DNA from: Hansfordia pulvinata
Taxonomy: Eukaryota > Ascomycota > Sordariomycetes > Xylariales
Direction: 5' to 3'
NCBI GenBank assembly: GCA_006538405.1
Contig: BJKQ01000013.1
Coordinates: 1,178,001-1,242,000, forward strand
DNA: 64,000 bases
Part shown: positions 11,331 to 22,575 of the stretch, piece after piece
Numbering within the stretch: the stretch's first letter is position 1
Layout of the letters: every line of letters starts with the position of its first letter
The notes under the pieces: generated by a model
The model's database searches: none
Seen by the model: the letters and a program-made list of their open reading frames with translations, nothing else
What the model was told of the DNA's origin: nothing
Program-made: the position numbers and the translations under genes

Positions 11331-11994
11331 TTGGCAATTGATCCAATTGGAGCTTTTCGCAACTCCTGCGGTTTGGAAGTTGCGGCATTGCGTTGTTGGC
11401 GGCAGGCGCGACCATTCACGGCCGGGTGGGCGATTGCGCCGCGACTTCCCAGCCATTCGCTTTTCCCGACTGGCCCAGCCTCCCGGTTTCCCAGCATCGC
11501 GACTGCGCACCACACACCTCGCAGCATCAGCGCCAGCTCACCACACCACACCACACCACTTCACACCTACATACACCTCCCTGCACGCAAGCCCTCCCTT
11601 GGCCTGTGTTGGTCTGCCATATCCCTCGGCAATCTTCCCAACCCCAGCCGCACGGCCAGCAAACACTCCAACCCGCCCTCATCTCGCTCCGCGCAGGGGT
11701 TTGCTTGACCAGCCACAAACCACCCTCTCTCTTCCCCCAGTACGCAATCCGCAAGCTCTTCCACCCGGCTCCGAGCTGCCACCACGCCTTCACTCTCATC
11801 GCCCACCACCCGCATTCACACACTGACCCTGCACACCCACTCCTCCCCTGAGCTGTGCGTGCCTGTGTGTCTGTGTCACCTCAAACATACCTGGCGTAGC
11901 TTGCCTGGCTGAGACCCTTCCCAGCTCGCTCGCACTCAGACACTTTTGTCGCACACCCTTCTCATCTCTTTGCTCTGCTCTCACCACCCTGTCG
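11331..11994 (+). other. pyrimidine-rich, ATG-free leader of the coiled-coil gene
   Basis: About 660 bases rich in CCA/CAC/CTC immediately precede the coiled-coil gene and contain no ATG on the plus strand. In-frame with the gene the last stop is the TGA at 11824-11826. The stretch is probably the promoter-proximal region and 5' leader; it may also hide an intron. Confidence 0.5.
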
Positions 11995-14418
11995 GTGGTG
12001 AGGCTCCCCGAGTTGTCACCCTTCAGCCGCCCGGCGCGTCCCCGACCCCGTAGCCAAGTTGTCGGCCCAACTCCCCCCTCGTCTTCTCACGACCGTCACG
12101 ACCGTCACGAATCTTTCACGCCCCCCGGATACCCCCGCCAGCACTCGCAGCAGCCGCCGCGGGCGCATCAACAGCAGCCGCCGCAGCAGCATCGCCAGCG
12201 CCATCAGCGCTCCTTTTCCTCTCAGATCCAGAACCAGTCCCCGCCACCGCCATCCACCCCGGACCGGTCGTCGACATCGTCTTCGGTCCGACGCCTTCGG
12301 CGGATATCTCGATTCTCCGCGAGCCCGAGCTCCAGTCCTCAGCCACAACCTCGGCCACAGCCTGAACCACCGCACTCCCCTCGAGCGCGTCCCGATCTGG
12401 TGACTGTGACTCTGGGTCCTCGCGGCCAGTACGTCCTCAGTAACCCGTCCCAGCCACGACAGCCGCGGTCAAGACCTCACCGACCTCACCGGCAGCTTTC
12501 GCAGGACTTGGGCGACTCCATCGGTGAGACCTCAACCCGCAGCTCCTCACCGCCCCCTCGGCAACAGCCTGCCCGACCGCGCCGCGAACCGGCTCGATCG
12601 TCCAATCCCCACCCTGTTGTCCGTATCTCGCGTAATACCCACAGTGCCATCCTCTACACCTTAGAGGAGGCATTGCGCGGTCCCAAGGCCTTCACTGACG
12701 ATCCCGTTGAGCTGCACGCTTCAATGTCGGATCTTCTGGGGGAAATCCCCTCCGGAGCCAATGGCAATGGGAACGGCAATGGCGCCGCTTCTTCCTCAGC
12801 GCGTCCTATTGCCTCTCGCGTCCCTGCACCGACGAGCTCCCCTTCTGGCATCCGAGGCCCTCGCATGATCATGCAGGAGCGTGCCGCCCGTGAGCAGAGA
12901 CAGCGAGAAGAAAGAGAACGCGAACGACTGGAGAAAGAACATGCCGAATCAGAGGCCCGCATGCGGGAACAGACTGCGAGGAGAGAAGTAGAAAGAAGAG
13001 AAGCCGAAGATCGCGCTGCGGCGGCCGCTGCCACCGCCACAACTGCTGCTGGCGCAGGTCGCTCAGGCCATGGCGCCAACTTGCCCGCCACGGGCGCCGA
13101 AACACCAACCGGGTCGCGCAGACCGGCTCAGCCATCCACCAGCCGCGCAAGAGCCGACACAACCACCCGCATGCCCTCCTCTAGACTGGCGGCAGAACAG
13201 CACGTGCCAGGCACTCGAGGCCCGAGCCAAACATCTATCACAGCCCAGCCCGTACCCGGAGTCCAAGGCAGCGCCCCCGCCGGACAGCACAACGTCCAGA
13301 GCCAGACCGGCGAGCCATCCTCTGCAGGTGCCGCCGGACGCCCAAGAAACTCCTTCCCTCATGCTTTCGAGCGATGGGAGACGCTGTCCGCCCATTGGGA
13401 AGGCCTAACGAGTTTCTGGATCCGTCGCCTGGAACAGAGCGCCAGCGAAATCAACAACGACCCCGTCTCGGCTCAACTTTCGCGGCAAGTGACCGATCTT
13501 TCCTCAGCGGGTGCCAACCTCTTCCATGCTGTAGTCGAGCTTCAGCGGTTACGCGCCTCTTCGGAACGCAAGTTTCAGCGCTGGTTTTTCGAGACTCGAG
13601 AGGAGCTTGAGAGGAACCAGGAAGTGACCGCCATGTTGGAGGCTGCCCTCGAAGAAGAACGCCGAAACCGGGCAGACGCCATTCGCGAGGCAGTCGAGCG
13701 CGAGAAGGGCACCACCAAGATTGAGAAGCAGTGCTCGGAAATGCGCAAGGAGCTGCTTATCTCCAAAGAGGAAGCGCGCCGTGCTTGGGAAGAGCTTGGT
13801 CGTCGGGAGCAAGAGGAAAGAGAACGAACATCTTCGCTGCAGCTTGGAAACCCGACGATTGTGGGCGGAGTCCAGGTGGTTCCCATGAATCAGGGACGCG
13901 GTGGCGGCATGCCATCAAGAGATGCATACCCACAAGAGGTGCAACGACCCGAATATACCACTCAATCGCCCGTCTCGCAGGTGTCCCGACCCGAGTACAC
14001 CCAAGCGCCTCCCACGACCTCCGCCGAAGGCCGACACCAAACACAGTCTCCGACCGACCCATCCCAAGGATACAGCGCTGAGGGAGTGTACACGGATGGC
14101 GAATATCTCATCGATGCCAACGGAAACTATGTCCGAGATAGCCGAGGAAACAAGGTGCCGTTCCAAGAGCCTTCGGAAGCCGGTGCTGAAGACCCCGCGA
14201 CTCCCACGGCGCCGCCCGAGGTATACCAGCCTTCTGGACTGGGCGGCGAGGAGCCAGAAGACACCGAGCCCGACTACTCTGGGGAGGGCTACTCGGCCCC
14301 AGGTTGGGAACAAATGCAACCCCGTCATCACCATCCCACGCGCTTGAGCGACGTGATTGAGGAGGATGATGAGCGCAGCCGGACGAGTGCGAGCCGGAGC
14401 CAAGTCAGTCGAAACTAA
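11995..14418 (+). CDS. Pro/Ser/Gln-rich coiled-coil protein, start unclear
   Basis: The frame is open from 11827 to the TAA at 14418, about 807 codons if counted from the GTG at 11995. The N-terminal third is disordered and rich in Pro, Ser, Gln and Arg. A more ordered patch follows near residues 205-245 (RISRNTHSAILYTLEEALRG, ending at MSDLLGEIP). Next come an Arg/Glu single-helix or coiled-coil stretch (about 295-345), a disordered Gly/Ala linker, and a strong coiled coil near 455-620. The tail is acidic and Tyr/Pro-rich. I recognise no enzyme fold; the layout suggests a scaffold or cytoskeletal adaptor, but that is inference. The first in-frame ATG is at about 12724, yet the upstream codons look coding. 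Initiation is therefore either at a non-AUG codon or on a distant 5' exon. Confidence 0.68.
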   Translation: MVRLPELSPFSRPARPRPRSQVVGPTPPSSSHDRHDRHESFTPPGYPRQHSQQPPRAHQQQPPQQHRQRHQRSFSSQIQNQSPPPPSTPDRSSTSSSVRRLRRISRFSASPSSSPQPQPRPQPEPPHSPRARPDLVTVTLGPRGQYVLSNPSQPRQPRSRPHRPHRQLSQDLGDSIGETSTRSSSPPPRQQPARPRREPARSSNPHPVVRISRNTHSAILYTLEEALRGPKAFTDDPVELHASMSDLLGEIPSGANGNGNGNGAASSSARPIASRVPAPTSSPSGIRGPRMIMQERAAREQRQREERERERLEKEHAESEARMREQTARREVERREAEDRAAAAAATATTAAGAGRSGHGANLPATGAETPTGSRRPAQPSTSRARADTTTRMPSSRLAAEQHVPGTRGPSQTSITAQPVPGVQGSAPAGQHNVQSQTGEPSSAGAAGRPRNSFPHAFERWETLSAHWEGLTSFWIRRLEQSASEINNDPVSAQLSRQVTDLSSAGANLFHAVVELQRLRASSERKFQRWFFETREELERNQEVTAMLEAALEEERRNRADAIREAVEREKGTTKIEKQCSEMRKELLISKEEARRAWEELGRREQEERERTSSLQLGNPTIVGGVQVVPMNQGRGGGMPSRDAYPQEVQRPEYTTQSPVSQVSRPEYTQAPPTTSAEGRHQTQSPTDPSQGYSAEGVYTDGEYLIDANGNYVRDSRGNKVPFQEPSEAGAEDPATPTAPPEVYQPSGLGGEEPEDTEPDYSGEGYSAPGWEQMQPRHHHPTRLSDVIEEDDERSRTSASRSQVSRN

Positions 14419-15778
14419 GTTGGCTCTTCACTCGTGTATAACGCGTTTCAGTCGCTTGATCGCCGACAAAGCCTGGGTCTGTCCCTCCTTCGCCTTCGCC
14501 CTGGCTGTTCGTTTAATGCTGAAGATGCTTTGCGTGGTCGTCACCGCTGCATCGACATGGAATCCCCGAACAGTGGCGGCATGGTCCCAGTGTTGCCACC
14601 GAACCATCTTGTGCGGAGTCTTTTGCTTTTTTCTAATACCCGTTGGGCCTGTGGGCTTCAGCATGTTGGGAGTTTTGCCAGGAAGTCATCAGGCTCACTG
14701 GAGCATGGAGGGGGCACGAGAAGCCCCTCTTCATTTGGCGTACAAAGGACAGACGCACATAGACTGATTTGTCGTCTTCGATTCGTCGACATGTTTTTTT
14801 TCTAATCATTTTCGGGATCCGTATTTGGGGCCAAAAGACAGTGCCGTGCTAGCAGAAACGGGCGCGAGCATGATGGGATGGGGTCGAACTTGAATTTTGG
14901 GATCTGGCAGGTTGCGAGAACCATGACAAAGAAGCATTTCCAGCGGCATCTGCAAGGATTCGGTATTCTGATATTCGTCACTTGGGTGTTGGCGGGCCCG
15001 CCGTCTTGTGCGCTGGACTGGGAGTCCTTTCTGGGCGAACGGACAAGGTCACAAAGGCAGAGAGGTCTGAGAAGGCGGCGGAGGGAGCGAGATGTAATTA
15101 TAGTAATACGAAGCTTCCAATCAAGGCTTAAAGCAGAGCAGACATTCCATTACACGGATTGGTGCACCGCGTTGCGGCGAGTGGCCCGTAGGCGCGGTGG
15201 TCAGGAGGGAGTGATGGAATGAGCAGAATCAGTGCGGACGAGACACGACCGGTTGGAATGGGTAAGTCGGCGTGAGGCGGGGGTGTGAACATTCATGACT
15301 CCCGTCCCTGAGACAGCCTTTGTGTTTATTGTACCTTGGACTCGGCCAGGCAGCTCTGGCGGCCAAAGAAAGAGGGCGCGCCCATTCGTCAGCCCTGTCT
15401 ACGAGTACCGTACATCCATGGATGTATGTGATGAGGCCCGGGGCTGGGATTGTGCAGTGGGAGGTACCTCAAGTGCGAGAGTGCTGCGGTCTGCAGCTGC
15501 CGACCGCATGCACCATACTACGTACATACGGTGCATTCAGTGAGCACAGTGACAATAGCATACAAGGGTCGCGTTCGGGTGGCGTCACAGCTCGACATGC
15601 GATTGCTCCGATTTTTTTCCCATTGAGCCGGAGCCGCGCAACCCGTTCTCGCCAAAGCCACCATTACCAACGCAACCACCGAACACCAATCCGAACCGCA
15701 AACCTCCGATCATTGCGCCTCTCCCTCCGATCGAACCGAAGCTGGTTGCCAATTGCGCGCATCGATTGACGCGTCACC
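14419..15778. other. intergenic, no supported gene
   Basis: This holds the 3' flank of the coiled-coil gene and the promoter of SCO1. The frames at 14434-14805 and 14878-15222 have no family features. TACGAGTA lies near 15400, and the last 150 bases before the SCO1 ATG are rich in CGCAACC/CCGA, typical of a 5' leader. Confidence 0.55.
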
Positions 15779-15842
15779 ATGTCGCGCGCAACCCCGTCGT
15801 CGCGCACACTGATGCAGTCGCTACTGCAGGCTGCTCGCCCGC

Positions 15843-15874
<32 letters not shown>

Positions 15875-16788
15875 TGCCGACGCCTCCTCTCGACGGCGAC
15901 CGCGGCCACGAGGCCCGTCATGAGACAGCAGTCCGCCGCGCAGTCCGCCGCCGGGGCCCAGCGCCGCTACAAGTCCAAGACGGTGGAGGAGGCCAAGAGC
16001 CGGTACCGCACGGGGCCGTTCTCGTGGAAGGCGGGCGTGCTGTTCGTGGTGACGAGCGGCGGGCTCGTGTGGTACTTTGAGCACGAGAAGCAGCGGATGC
16101 AGCGGCGCCGCGTCGCCGAGGCGACCAAGGGCGTGGGGCGGCCCAAGGTGGGCGGCGACTTTGACCTCGTCGACCAGGAGGGCCGCCGGGTGACGAACGA
16201 GGACCTCAAGGGTCGCTACTCTCTGGTGAGCCCTTCCCCCCGCCGAAGAGACGGTGCTGATGCTGCCGTGATCCCCCCTGGTGAAGGGGGAGGACAAGGT
16301 CCCCGAGTATGTACGTGTATGCTGACGTGGTCTGGTGTCCGACAAAAAAACAGGTCTACTTTGGCTTCTCGCACTGCCCGGACATCTGCCCCGAGGAGCT
16401 GGACAAGATGGCGCGCATGTACGACCTGGTCGAGGCGGAGCGGCCGGGGGCGGTGGCGCCCGTCTTCATCACGTGCGACCCGGCGCGGGACACGCCGGCG
16501 GTGCTCAAGTCGTACCTGGCCGAGTTCCACCGGGGGTTCATCGGGCTGACGGGCACGTACGAGCAGATCAAGGCCGTGTGCAAGGCGTACCGGGTCTACT
16601 TCAGCACGCCGCGGGACGTCAAGCCGGGGCAGGACTACCTGGTGGACCACAGCATCTACTTCTACCTGATGGACCCGGAAGGCGACTTTGTCGAGGCGCT
16701 GGGCCGCCAGCACAGCCCGGACCAGGCCGCCGCCGTCATCCTCGACCACCTGCGCGACGCCAACTTTTCCGTGGCCCAGAAGCAGTAG
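15779..16788 (+). CDS. SCO1: SCO1-type copper chaperone for cytochrome c oxidase
   Basis: Exon 1 is 15779-16225 and exon 2 is 16354-16788, with a 128-nt GTGAGC...CAG intron; the product has 293 residues. The order is a mitochondrial targeting stretch with an Arg-rich N terminus, a ten-residue Gln run (23-32, nine CAG plus one CAA), and one transmembrane helix (about 82-100, SWKAGVLFVVTSGGLVWYF). The thioredoxin-like SCO domain follows. The copper ligands are visible: C157 and C161 in FSHCPDICPEE, and H248 in DYLVDHS. From established knowledge, Sco1 sits in the inner membrane facing the intermembrane space and delivers copper to the CuA site of Cox2. The gene is intact. The Gln run next to the presequence is a repeat likely to vary in length between strains. 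Confidence 0.96.
15845..15874 (+). repeat. CAG triplet repeat coding poly-Gln in SCO1
   Basis: Nine CAG codons and a closing CAA encode ten glutamines within the mitochondrial presequence region of SCO1. The tract is in frame, so length changes would not break the gene. Confidence 0.92.
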
Positions 16789-17813
16789 CGTGTGCTGTTT
16801 TGTGCGTGCGGTGAGAGAGGGGATTGTAGTATTAGTGCCGATCTGTATTGTTTGGACGTGGGAAGCCGATGAGTAAAGGCGCGGGCAGGTTGTGTACCTA
16901 AGGTTGGCTGCTCATCGCTCTGCACCCCAACTTGATGGAGCTGGGCCGGTGTATATATAAGACAGATATGTATCTGTATAGCAGGGACGGACCTCTCTTG
17001 TCGTTGTGAGGCAGACAGAGAGACAGACAGACGGCGAAGGCCCTGCTCAACTCAGCTCTATTTTACTTATATCATGGCTTGGGCCCAGTACCGATCCGAC
17101 TCGCTGCTGGCGAATCACCGATCCACCTGCAGCGCGCGTCGCCCCGCCGCCGTTACTCGTGTCATCATGCGTGCGGTGTCTGCTTGGCTCTGAACGTGAC
17201 GAACAAGCTATATACCTCTATGAACCAAGCAAGCAGCCTGTACTCGAATCCGGTCCAATGTTGACTCCGCTTCTTTCTCGTCCACTTTGCTACCTGATTT
17301 GTAGTCACAGCTTCACATAGGTAGGTAATAGTCGGGAAAGGGCACGCTTGGACGTCACCTGGACCGGGGCAGGCTGCGACCTGTACTATCTGCACATGCT
17401 ACGAGCGAGTACACTCGTATTCTCACAGGGCATGTCGAGCCAAGATCACCGCGGTTGATCCTGCCCGACCGCCCCCCCCCCCCCCCCCCCGGCCAACTCT
17501 CGCCTTCATTTCCCCTGCCAACGTCATCCGCTCCGGAGCCTCAATACCTAAGCCAACTGCCGCTGCTTTTTGGTCCCGCGCCCAACCTCACCACCCGGCC
17601 TCCCACTCGCGCACGTCCGAGTACACACGCGTAGACAGCCAACCGGCCCGCCCGCCGACTCGACCACGCAGACTCCCAATCGAGGCACATAGACCCCCTC
17701 CAGTCCGCTTGCCTACCTTACTTAAGGCACCACATAAGGTACCCGCTGCACCTGAGGGAGGGTACCTGACCGGCTTCAGCAGCCTCGCCGCGCCCACCAC
17801 CGCCGCCGCCACA
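16789..17813. other. intergenic between SCO1 and the HAD gene
   Basis: No gene is seen. The stretch contains a TATATATAA sequence near 16953, TACCTAAGG near 16897, a TACGAGCGAGTACACTCGTA cluster near 17400, a 19-C run at 17472-17490, and a run of related CTTAAGG/CATAAGG/GGTACC motifs at 17710-17767 just before the next start codon. Confidence 0.6.
17472..17490 (+). repeat. poly-C run, 19 bases
   Basis: Uninterrupted C run about 320 bases upstream of the HAD-phosphatase start codon. Confidence 0.9.
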
Positions 17814-19460
17814 ATGAAGGCCTGCGTCGGCGTCGGCCTCGGCCGCGCCTCGTCGCGGTCCGCCTTGGCTGCCATCACCACTCCGTCCCCCTCCGCGCTC
17901 CGTCCTGCCGCCCGGCCCCACCTCGCGACCGCGCGCCGTGGCATCTTCACCACCGCCGCCGCTACCGCCGCCTCGCCGTCATCGCCCTGCGCCACCCGCC
18001 GCCCGCACATCCCAGGAGTGCGGCCCCTGACCACCGGCGCCAGGTCCGCCGCCCGCACGCCGCCGCCCTTTGCTTTTGCCTTTGAGTGAGTCTCCGATTG
18101 CCCTCCCACCTCACCTCACCTCACATCACCTCCCTTGCCCCTTCCCCCTTCCTCTCCCTCTCCCCCCCTCCCGACCAAAACCGGCCACATCCAAGAACCG
18201 CCTCGCGCTGACTCGTCCCCAGCATCGACGGCGTGCTCCTCCACGTGGCCAAGCCGATCCCGGGGGCCATCGAGACGCTCAAGTTCCTGCAGGCCGAGGG
18301 CATCCCCTTCATCCTGCTGACCAACGGCGGCGGCAAGCACGAGCGCGACCGCGTCGCCGGCCTCAGCGAGCAGCTCGGCGTCCCGCTGTCCACCGACAAC
18401 TTTGTGCAGAGCCACACACCCTTCCAGGAGCTGGCCAAGGCCGCGGACGAGGACGCGGGCAAGGGCAAGGGCAAGGGCGGCCTGCGCGACAGGAACATCC
18501 TCGTGACGGGCTCCGACGCGCAGCGCTGCCGCGCCATCGCCGAGGCCTACGGCTTCCGCAGCGTCATCACTCCCGCCGACATCCTCGCCGCCCACCCCAC
18601 CGTCTTCCCCTTCGACCCGCTGCTCAAAGAGGTCTACGCCGCCACCGCCCGGCCCCTGCCCCAGCCCAACCCCAAGATCGACGCCATCTTTGTCTTCAAC
18701 GACCCCCGCGACTGGGCGCTGGACACCCAGCTCATCAGTGAGTCTCCCTACCTATTCCCCTCCTCCCCTTGAGTGACCCTCCTTCCTCTGGTTCCCCCCC
18801 CCCCCCCCCCCCCCTGCACTCTGGCCCTCCCGCTAACAACATGCAAGTCGACCTCCTCCTCTCCTCTCAGGGCGAGCTGGGCACCTACTCGCGCCTCAAC
18901 GGCTCCCGCGACGACCTCCCCGGCCGCGGCTGGCAGCAGGACGGCCAGCCGGCCCTGTACTTCTCCAACCACGACCTGGTCTGGAGCGCCCACTACCCCT
19001 CCCGCGCCTGGGCCAGGGCGCCTTCCAGGCCGCCGTCGCCGGCGTCTGGGACCAGATCACCCGCCAGCTCGGGCCCGGCCCGGACTCGCCCTCCGTCGCT
19101 CTCCGCCGCACCACCATCGGCAAGCCCTACGCCCAGACGTACGCCTACGCCGAGCGCGTGCTCAACGAGTACCGCCGGGCCGCCGCCGCTCGCGATGCCG
19201 GGGCCGGGAAGGAGGAGGAGCAGGAGCTGCCGCCGCTTCAGCGCGTGTACATGGTCGGCGACAACCCGGAGAGCGACATCCGGGGCGCCAACGACTACAA
19301 CCGCGGTGGCCGCGCCGGCGCCGAGTGGAACTCCCTGCTGGTCCGCACCGGCGTCTGGGATCCCGAGAGGGGCCCCCCCGCCGTCGAGCCCACCGCCGTC
19401 GTGCCCGACGTCGGCGGCGCCCTCGAGTACGTCCTCAAGCGGGAGGGCTGGGCGAAATGA
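17814..19460 (+). CDS. HAD-superfamily phosphatase, CECR5 type, with frame break
   Basis: Exons are 17814-18085, 18223-18737 and 18848-19460, joined by GTGAGT introns. The N terminus is Arg/Ala/Ser-rich without acids, as in a mitochondrial presequence. HAD motif I (FAFDIDGVLL, nucleophile D91) is rebuilt exactly across intron 1. Motif II is LLTNGGG (T124), a lysine in TTIGKPYAQTY serves motif III, and VGDNPESDIRGAN is motif IV. From established knowledge, this is the CECR5/YKR070W branch of HAD subfamily IIA, mitochondrial and of poorly known substrate. In exon 3 the frame must shift near 18995-19000: before it the protein reads YFSNHDLVWSAHYP, and after it LGQGAFQAAVAGVWDQ, in the next frame. 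One missing C in the TACCCC run explains this. Either the gene is newly broken or, more likely, the consensus lacks a base. Confidence 0.85.
18794..18814 (+). repeat. poly-C run in intron 2 of the HAD gene
   Basis: A 21-base C run lies between the donor at 18738 and the acceptor at 18847, upstream of a CTAAC branch-like site. It may act as an extreme polypyrimidine tract, or be tolerated because it is spliced out. Confidence 0.9.
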
Positions 19461-22400
19461 GAGGGGGGGCATCAAGGCCTTCTCGACGTTGTACGAGACT
19501 ATGCCCACCGCTGCCGTCTTATTTCTGCCCTCCTCAGACTTGGAGAGCATGCCCTCGGGCCGCTCCTAGCTCGAGCTCTAGATGTATACAGGGCATCATA
19601 TGTGTAATATAGATACTCCATTTATGGAAAATGGTTGAGTCCCACGAATTAGATCAGCGCAAGAGATAGGCCGTGCCATTGGCGATATTGACCACTTGCT
19701 ACACCCTCTGAGCCGTGCTCCGACAGTCTTCTGACGAGATGGCCTTCGGCTCTTGCAGACGTCTGTTAGCCGATCACCACGCCGCAATAATTCTAACTAG
19801 AGTTGGTGGCTTTTTCCCAGCGAGTACCTGTTCGAGTTGGCTCAACGGTACTGCGACCTTGGAAACAGGCATCTGTCGAGGTACAGACTCCGTGCGATGA
19901 CCTCTGCTGGCCGCCTCCTGCCCGCAATGAAGCAACAGAAAGCAGCGTCGTCCGATGGCTCCGGATACTACGAATGCATTTGCCAGTCCTTCCAGGGCAC
20001 AAGCACCCTGGGTATTGGCAACTGTGTACGTCGTCATAGATGACCCGAGTGTGGTGGAAAGACGGTCATGAGCCACGGCGCCTTGTACCAATAACAGGGC
20101 TCGAATCATCTCACCTGCATAGGCACATTGAGTTGCCTCCAATGCCACAGTAGCAATAGTGCGCCAGGCTGACGCCGGCTCCCAGCCCTGGTCGATTGGC
20201 CAATCAGAACCTTGTCCGCGGTAGTCGAGGGTTCCGTCGACTCGGTTCTGGCCTCGTGTGGTGTAGTCTTTTCTGCAATGATCATCTTTGCTGGGTTAGG
20301 GGACATGAAATGGGCTAGGAATGCCAAGCATACTTCACACGGGATGGATGAAGGCCGCCACTGGCCTCCCCTATGCTCAGGGTATAGGGTCACGAGGGTC
20401 GCGATCATTATGCAGATAAATCCTGCCTTACAACAACTGCCATATACACGACACAAGGATTTCACTCACCACAGGTGCCTGAAAGCCGCTTTACGCCTTG
20501 AGTCCAATCCGTGTGTCGCTTCGTCTTCTCTCCACGGCCTTGGCTCCTGCTCTTTCTCCACGAGGCGGAAGCTTCGCATTTCTATTAGCAATGCTTTGGG
20601 GACGGTGATGCGTGAGCGCACTGGCCAGCGACGGCATTGTTCGAAAACGGCGACCGATCACCATCGCGCCGTGCCGTCCAGCTGCCTTGCTGATGCATGA
20701 ACCCAGCCGCTCCCGCGTCGATACCCGGTTTTCTGTTGCAAGTGAGGCGAAAGGGCACGCACGTGTCCGGGGCGTCGGCGTCGCAGTTGCAACATCCAGC
20801 ATGCTTGCAAGACAGGGTCTTGCAGGCAAAACAGTAGTCGTGGTCGGAGCCCGCAACCCCTGCGGGAGGCGCCGCCACCGCTGCCGCTGCCGTGCCCATG
20901 ATGCCCGTGCGTTGTGCGAGTACGGTGCGGAGCCCCCGCCGGCGGAGCGAGCAAGACCTGCGTGTCTCCGGTTTAAACGGCCTGGGGTTTTCAGCCAATG
21001 TCGTTGTCCAACGCCGTCACATGGTGTGTCCAGACTGCGGGTGGGGCGTGCGCTTCGGTTCTTGCGGAGTAGATGTATGGAGTCTTCTGGGGCGGCATTC
21101 TCTTGACGAGAGCCTCGCTGAAAAGCCGCGGTGGGCAAAGGGGGGGGCTGGTCGACATTGTGCCGGTCCAGGCCGTGTCAGGCCTCCATGTGCCGGGCCG
21201 CTGCGGCGGTACCCAAAGTCGGCGCGGCCGAACGATACATGTGGTTGTGGACTGACGGCGTAGGTAGGGCACGGTCGTGCATCCTATATTGGCTCTCAGC
21301 TTCTGCAGACAGCTAGACGCGGCCCTGGGGAAGCAAGACGAGACGGGCTGACAGGTGTGATGCAGGTGATCCAGAGCAGAGGGGATTAGATCGACGGGGT
21401 GGTGGTGGTTGGGTCGCCTCAGGCAGATGTTCCGTGCCCTGGGAGTCATTAGCGTGGCTGCCACTTGCAAGCTGGAAGGTGCAGGGACCGGCAGCGACGT
21501 CAGAGCCGCCCGAGGTGCCTTCCATGGATTGCAGCTGCTCCAGCAGATCCTTGTGACAAGTACCGCTACATTGATCGGCCCACTTCTTCGCAGGCGGACT
21601 CGCTCGTGTCCCGGCTCGCGCAAGTACCCCTACGGCCCAAGCCCGCGTCTGGTCATGGTGGCGCCCGCACCACATTGAAGTGGGATGGACGGGTGGATGG
21701 AAACACCGCAACGCCCCCAACACGCCGCCTTCTCTAAGCAACACGCCGCCTCACTCTGCCAACAGCCTCCCCTCTTCCCTCTGTGACGTCCCCGCGTGTC
21801 TTCTCGCTTCTGGCACCAGGCTGGCTGACTGCTGCCTACCCACTCGGAGCACGCGACGCTGTTTCTCTCATTCCACTCTCACCCTGACCTACCCTTCTTC
21901 CCCAGCACTGCGCTTCTCCAGCTGTCAGGCGGTGCCCAATACTACCTTACCCTGAGGGCGCTTGCAAATACATGGTTGCACCCCATGCCCTGTGCCCTTA
22001 GCTGCCGCTCGTTCCCCCTTTCGGAACCCTTATCTCCCAGAACTGAGGAGGCAGACCCTGGATCGCCTCGAGCCTGATCGTCATCGCACAACCACACAAC
22101 CAACCAGGCGCTATCGCATAGCGACGCCGGCGCTTGTGCACCCAGACCACACCATCTCACCTCCGACTCACCGCACGCCACGGACTCGACTCGCCTGCCT
22201 GTGCTCTGCCTCTGCGCGACCTGGATCTGCTGCGTTATCTTGACGCTTCCCTCGCACACGGCGCGGCACCAAATCGTCTGACCCGAGTCGCACCGCACCG
22301 CAACAGCGCTGACTGCCCCGCGTCCGCTGCTGCCACTGTCACCGCTGCCACCAGCGCCCGCAGCTCCTCGTCGACGTCTTCGCATTGGCCAGGTATTCTA

Positions 22401-22575
22401 TCTGCCAGTGACGACGACGACGCCCCCGGACTTGTCAATCTGGACAGCTACTGGTAGCGCACCATCGATCAAACAAGATCTCGGCCTTGCGCCTGCGCTT
22501 CTCCTGCCGCTCGGAGATTGCCCCCCCTCAGCTGCCTTCTGCTCGGCTGGTCTCACATCACCCGCCGGCTTCGCT
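19461..22575. other. intergenic, no supported gene
   Basis: The 3 kb between the HAD gene and choline kinase have frames of up to about 215 codons on the minus strand (20491-21138) with a His/Cys/Ala-biased composition and no domain I know. The overlapping minus frame with a CFACKTLSCKHAGCCNCD stretch is Cys-rich but has no signal peptide or clear start. The last 800 bases, CA/CT-rich, look like the choline kinase promoter and leader. Confidence 0.5.

Noticed and set aside
20491..21138. Cys/His-rich minus-strand frames
   Set aside because: Two overlapping frames both look Cys-rich, which points to base composition. Neither has a secretion signal or zinc-finger spacing.
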